A stretch of 64,000 nucleotides of DNA from CADEDH01 sp965263455. Its GTDB lineage: Bacteria; Actinomycetota; Acidimicrobiia; Acidimicrobiales; SZUA-35. The stretch lies in NCBI GenBank assembly GCA_965263455.1, contig CBDHHN010000002.1, forward strand, positions 372,001-436,000, read 5' to 3'. Made by a program: the position numbers and the translations under genes. The notes under the pieces were generated by a model. It was given only the letters and a program-made list of their open reading frames with translations, had not been told where the DNA came from and ran no database searches. This document shows positions 63,589 through 64,000 of this stretch, one piece after another (positions within the stretch are counted from its first letter, which is position 1; each line of letters begins with the position of its first letter).

Positions 63589-64000
63589 GCGGCGAGGAAC
63601 GTGTCGTGTCGGCCACCCGTGTCATCGCCGCCGAACCGTCGGTCATCTTCGACCTGCTGGCCGACCCCGCCCGCCACCACCTCTTCGACGGTTCCGACAC
63701 CGTGGTGGCCGGGCATCCCGACAATCCTGAACGACTGAGCATGGGAGCGCGGTTCGGGATGCGGATGCGTCTCGGCGTGCCCTACCGCATCACCAACGAG
63801 GTGGTGGAGTTCGTGGAGAACGAGGTCATCGCCTGGCGCCACCTGGGCCACCACGTGTGGCGCTATCGGCTCACGCCGGTCGAGGGCGGGACCGAGGTGA
63901 CCGAGTCGTTCGACTGGGGCGTCTCCCGGTTCCCACCGTTCTACGAATGGGTCGGCTACCCGGCCCGCCACGAGGCCAACATGGCCCGGACGTTGGAGCG
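63585..64000 (+). CDS. SRPBCC (START-like) domain protein, 3' truncated by window
   Basis: A partial protein of 138 codons, open to the right edge. RVIAAEPSVIFDLLADPARH and VIAWRHLGHHVWRYRLTP through TEVTESFDWG are typical of polyketide-cyclase/START-like ligand-binding proteins. Start GTG overlaps the epimerase stop by four bases, so the two are co-translated. Ligand unknown. Confidence 0.85.
   Translation, partial: MSGEERVVSATRVIAAEPSVIFDLLADPARHHLFDGSDTVVAGHPDNPERLSMGARFGMRMRLGVPYRITNEVVEFVENEVIAWRHLGHHVWRYRLTPVEGGTEVTESFDWGVSRFPPFYEWVGYPARHEANMARTLE

Overview
The window is a GC-rich, densely packed bacterial chromosome segment. It has no rRNA, tRNA, phage, insertion-sequence or CRISPR signal. 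Family content (MeaB/methylmalonyl-CoA mutase, DevR/DevS-like two-component system, Ku with a LigD-type polymerase, biotin-dependent acyl-CoA carboxylase alpha chain, LpdA-like flavoprotein) and leaderless TANNNT promoters point to Actinomycetota. Acidimicrobiia is my best guess, but this is inference because no marker gene is present. I support 57 protein genes: 56 complete or near complete and one cut by the right edge.

Layout. 0-5 kb: a pair of CNNM/CorC-type membrane proteins, an ABC ATPase and a secreted M23 peptidase. 5-8 kb: divergent biotin ligase and biotin-carboxylase/BCCP subunit, then a VOC protein. 8-12 kb: ECF sigma factor with a membrane partner, then a cation/proton antiporter with a small stress protein. 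12-22 kb: GMC oxidoreductase and crotonase-fold protein (overlapping genes), an esterase, a CobW-type metallochaperone with a candidate Zur site, formate-tetrahydrofolate ligase, an LpdA-like flavoprotein and a family A DNA polymerase. 22-26 kb: a DevR/DevS-like two-component system next to a tandem universal stress protein and two small unknown genes. The divergent promoter region of the last three carries two near-identical palindromes, each 33 nt from its start codon. 26-31 kb: glycosyltransferase, lipoprotein, methylmalonyl-CoA mutase and MeaB. 32-46 kb: an envelope/glycan region with a Wzm/Wzt-type exporter, a stand-alone TOPRIM protein, two glycosyltransferases, GDP-fucose synthase, a degenerate HAD protein, and two secreted cell-wall proteins with DUF4214-like tails. 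46-51 kb: rhodanese-adenylyltransferase fusion, sirtuin, an unknown protein and a polyprenyl-phosphate sugar transferase. 51-57 kb: leucyl aminopeptidase, LigD-type polymerase and Ku, a membrane protein, an M24 peptidase and two unknown genes. 57-62 kb: a lipoate block containing a LipB-LipA fusion, a dihydrolipoamide acyltransferase E2 with a one-base frameshift, and E3. 62-64 kb: a 28-codon membrane peptide, an SDR epimerase and an SRPBCC protein.

Three themes connect the region. First, at least 15 starts have TANNNT 6-8 nt upstream of ATG/GTG, so most transcripts probably lack a leader; I used this to choose starts and to find the 28-codon gene. Second, lipoate assembly and use are clustered (LipBA fusion, E2, E3). 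Third, many enzymes carry extensions or linkers made of 6-, 9- or 12-bp tandem repeats. These preserve frame everywhere except in E2, where one unit is a base short.
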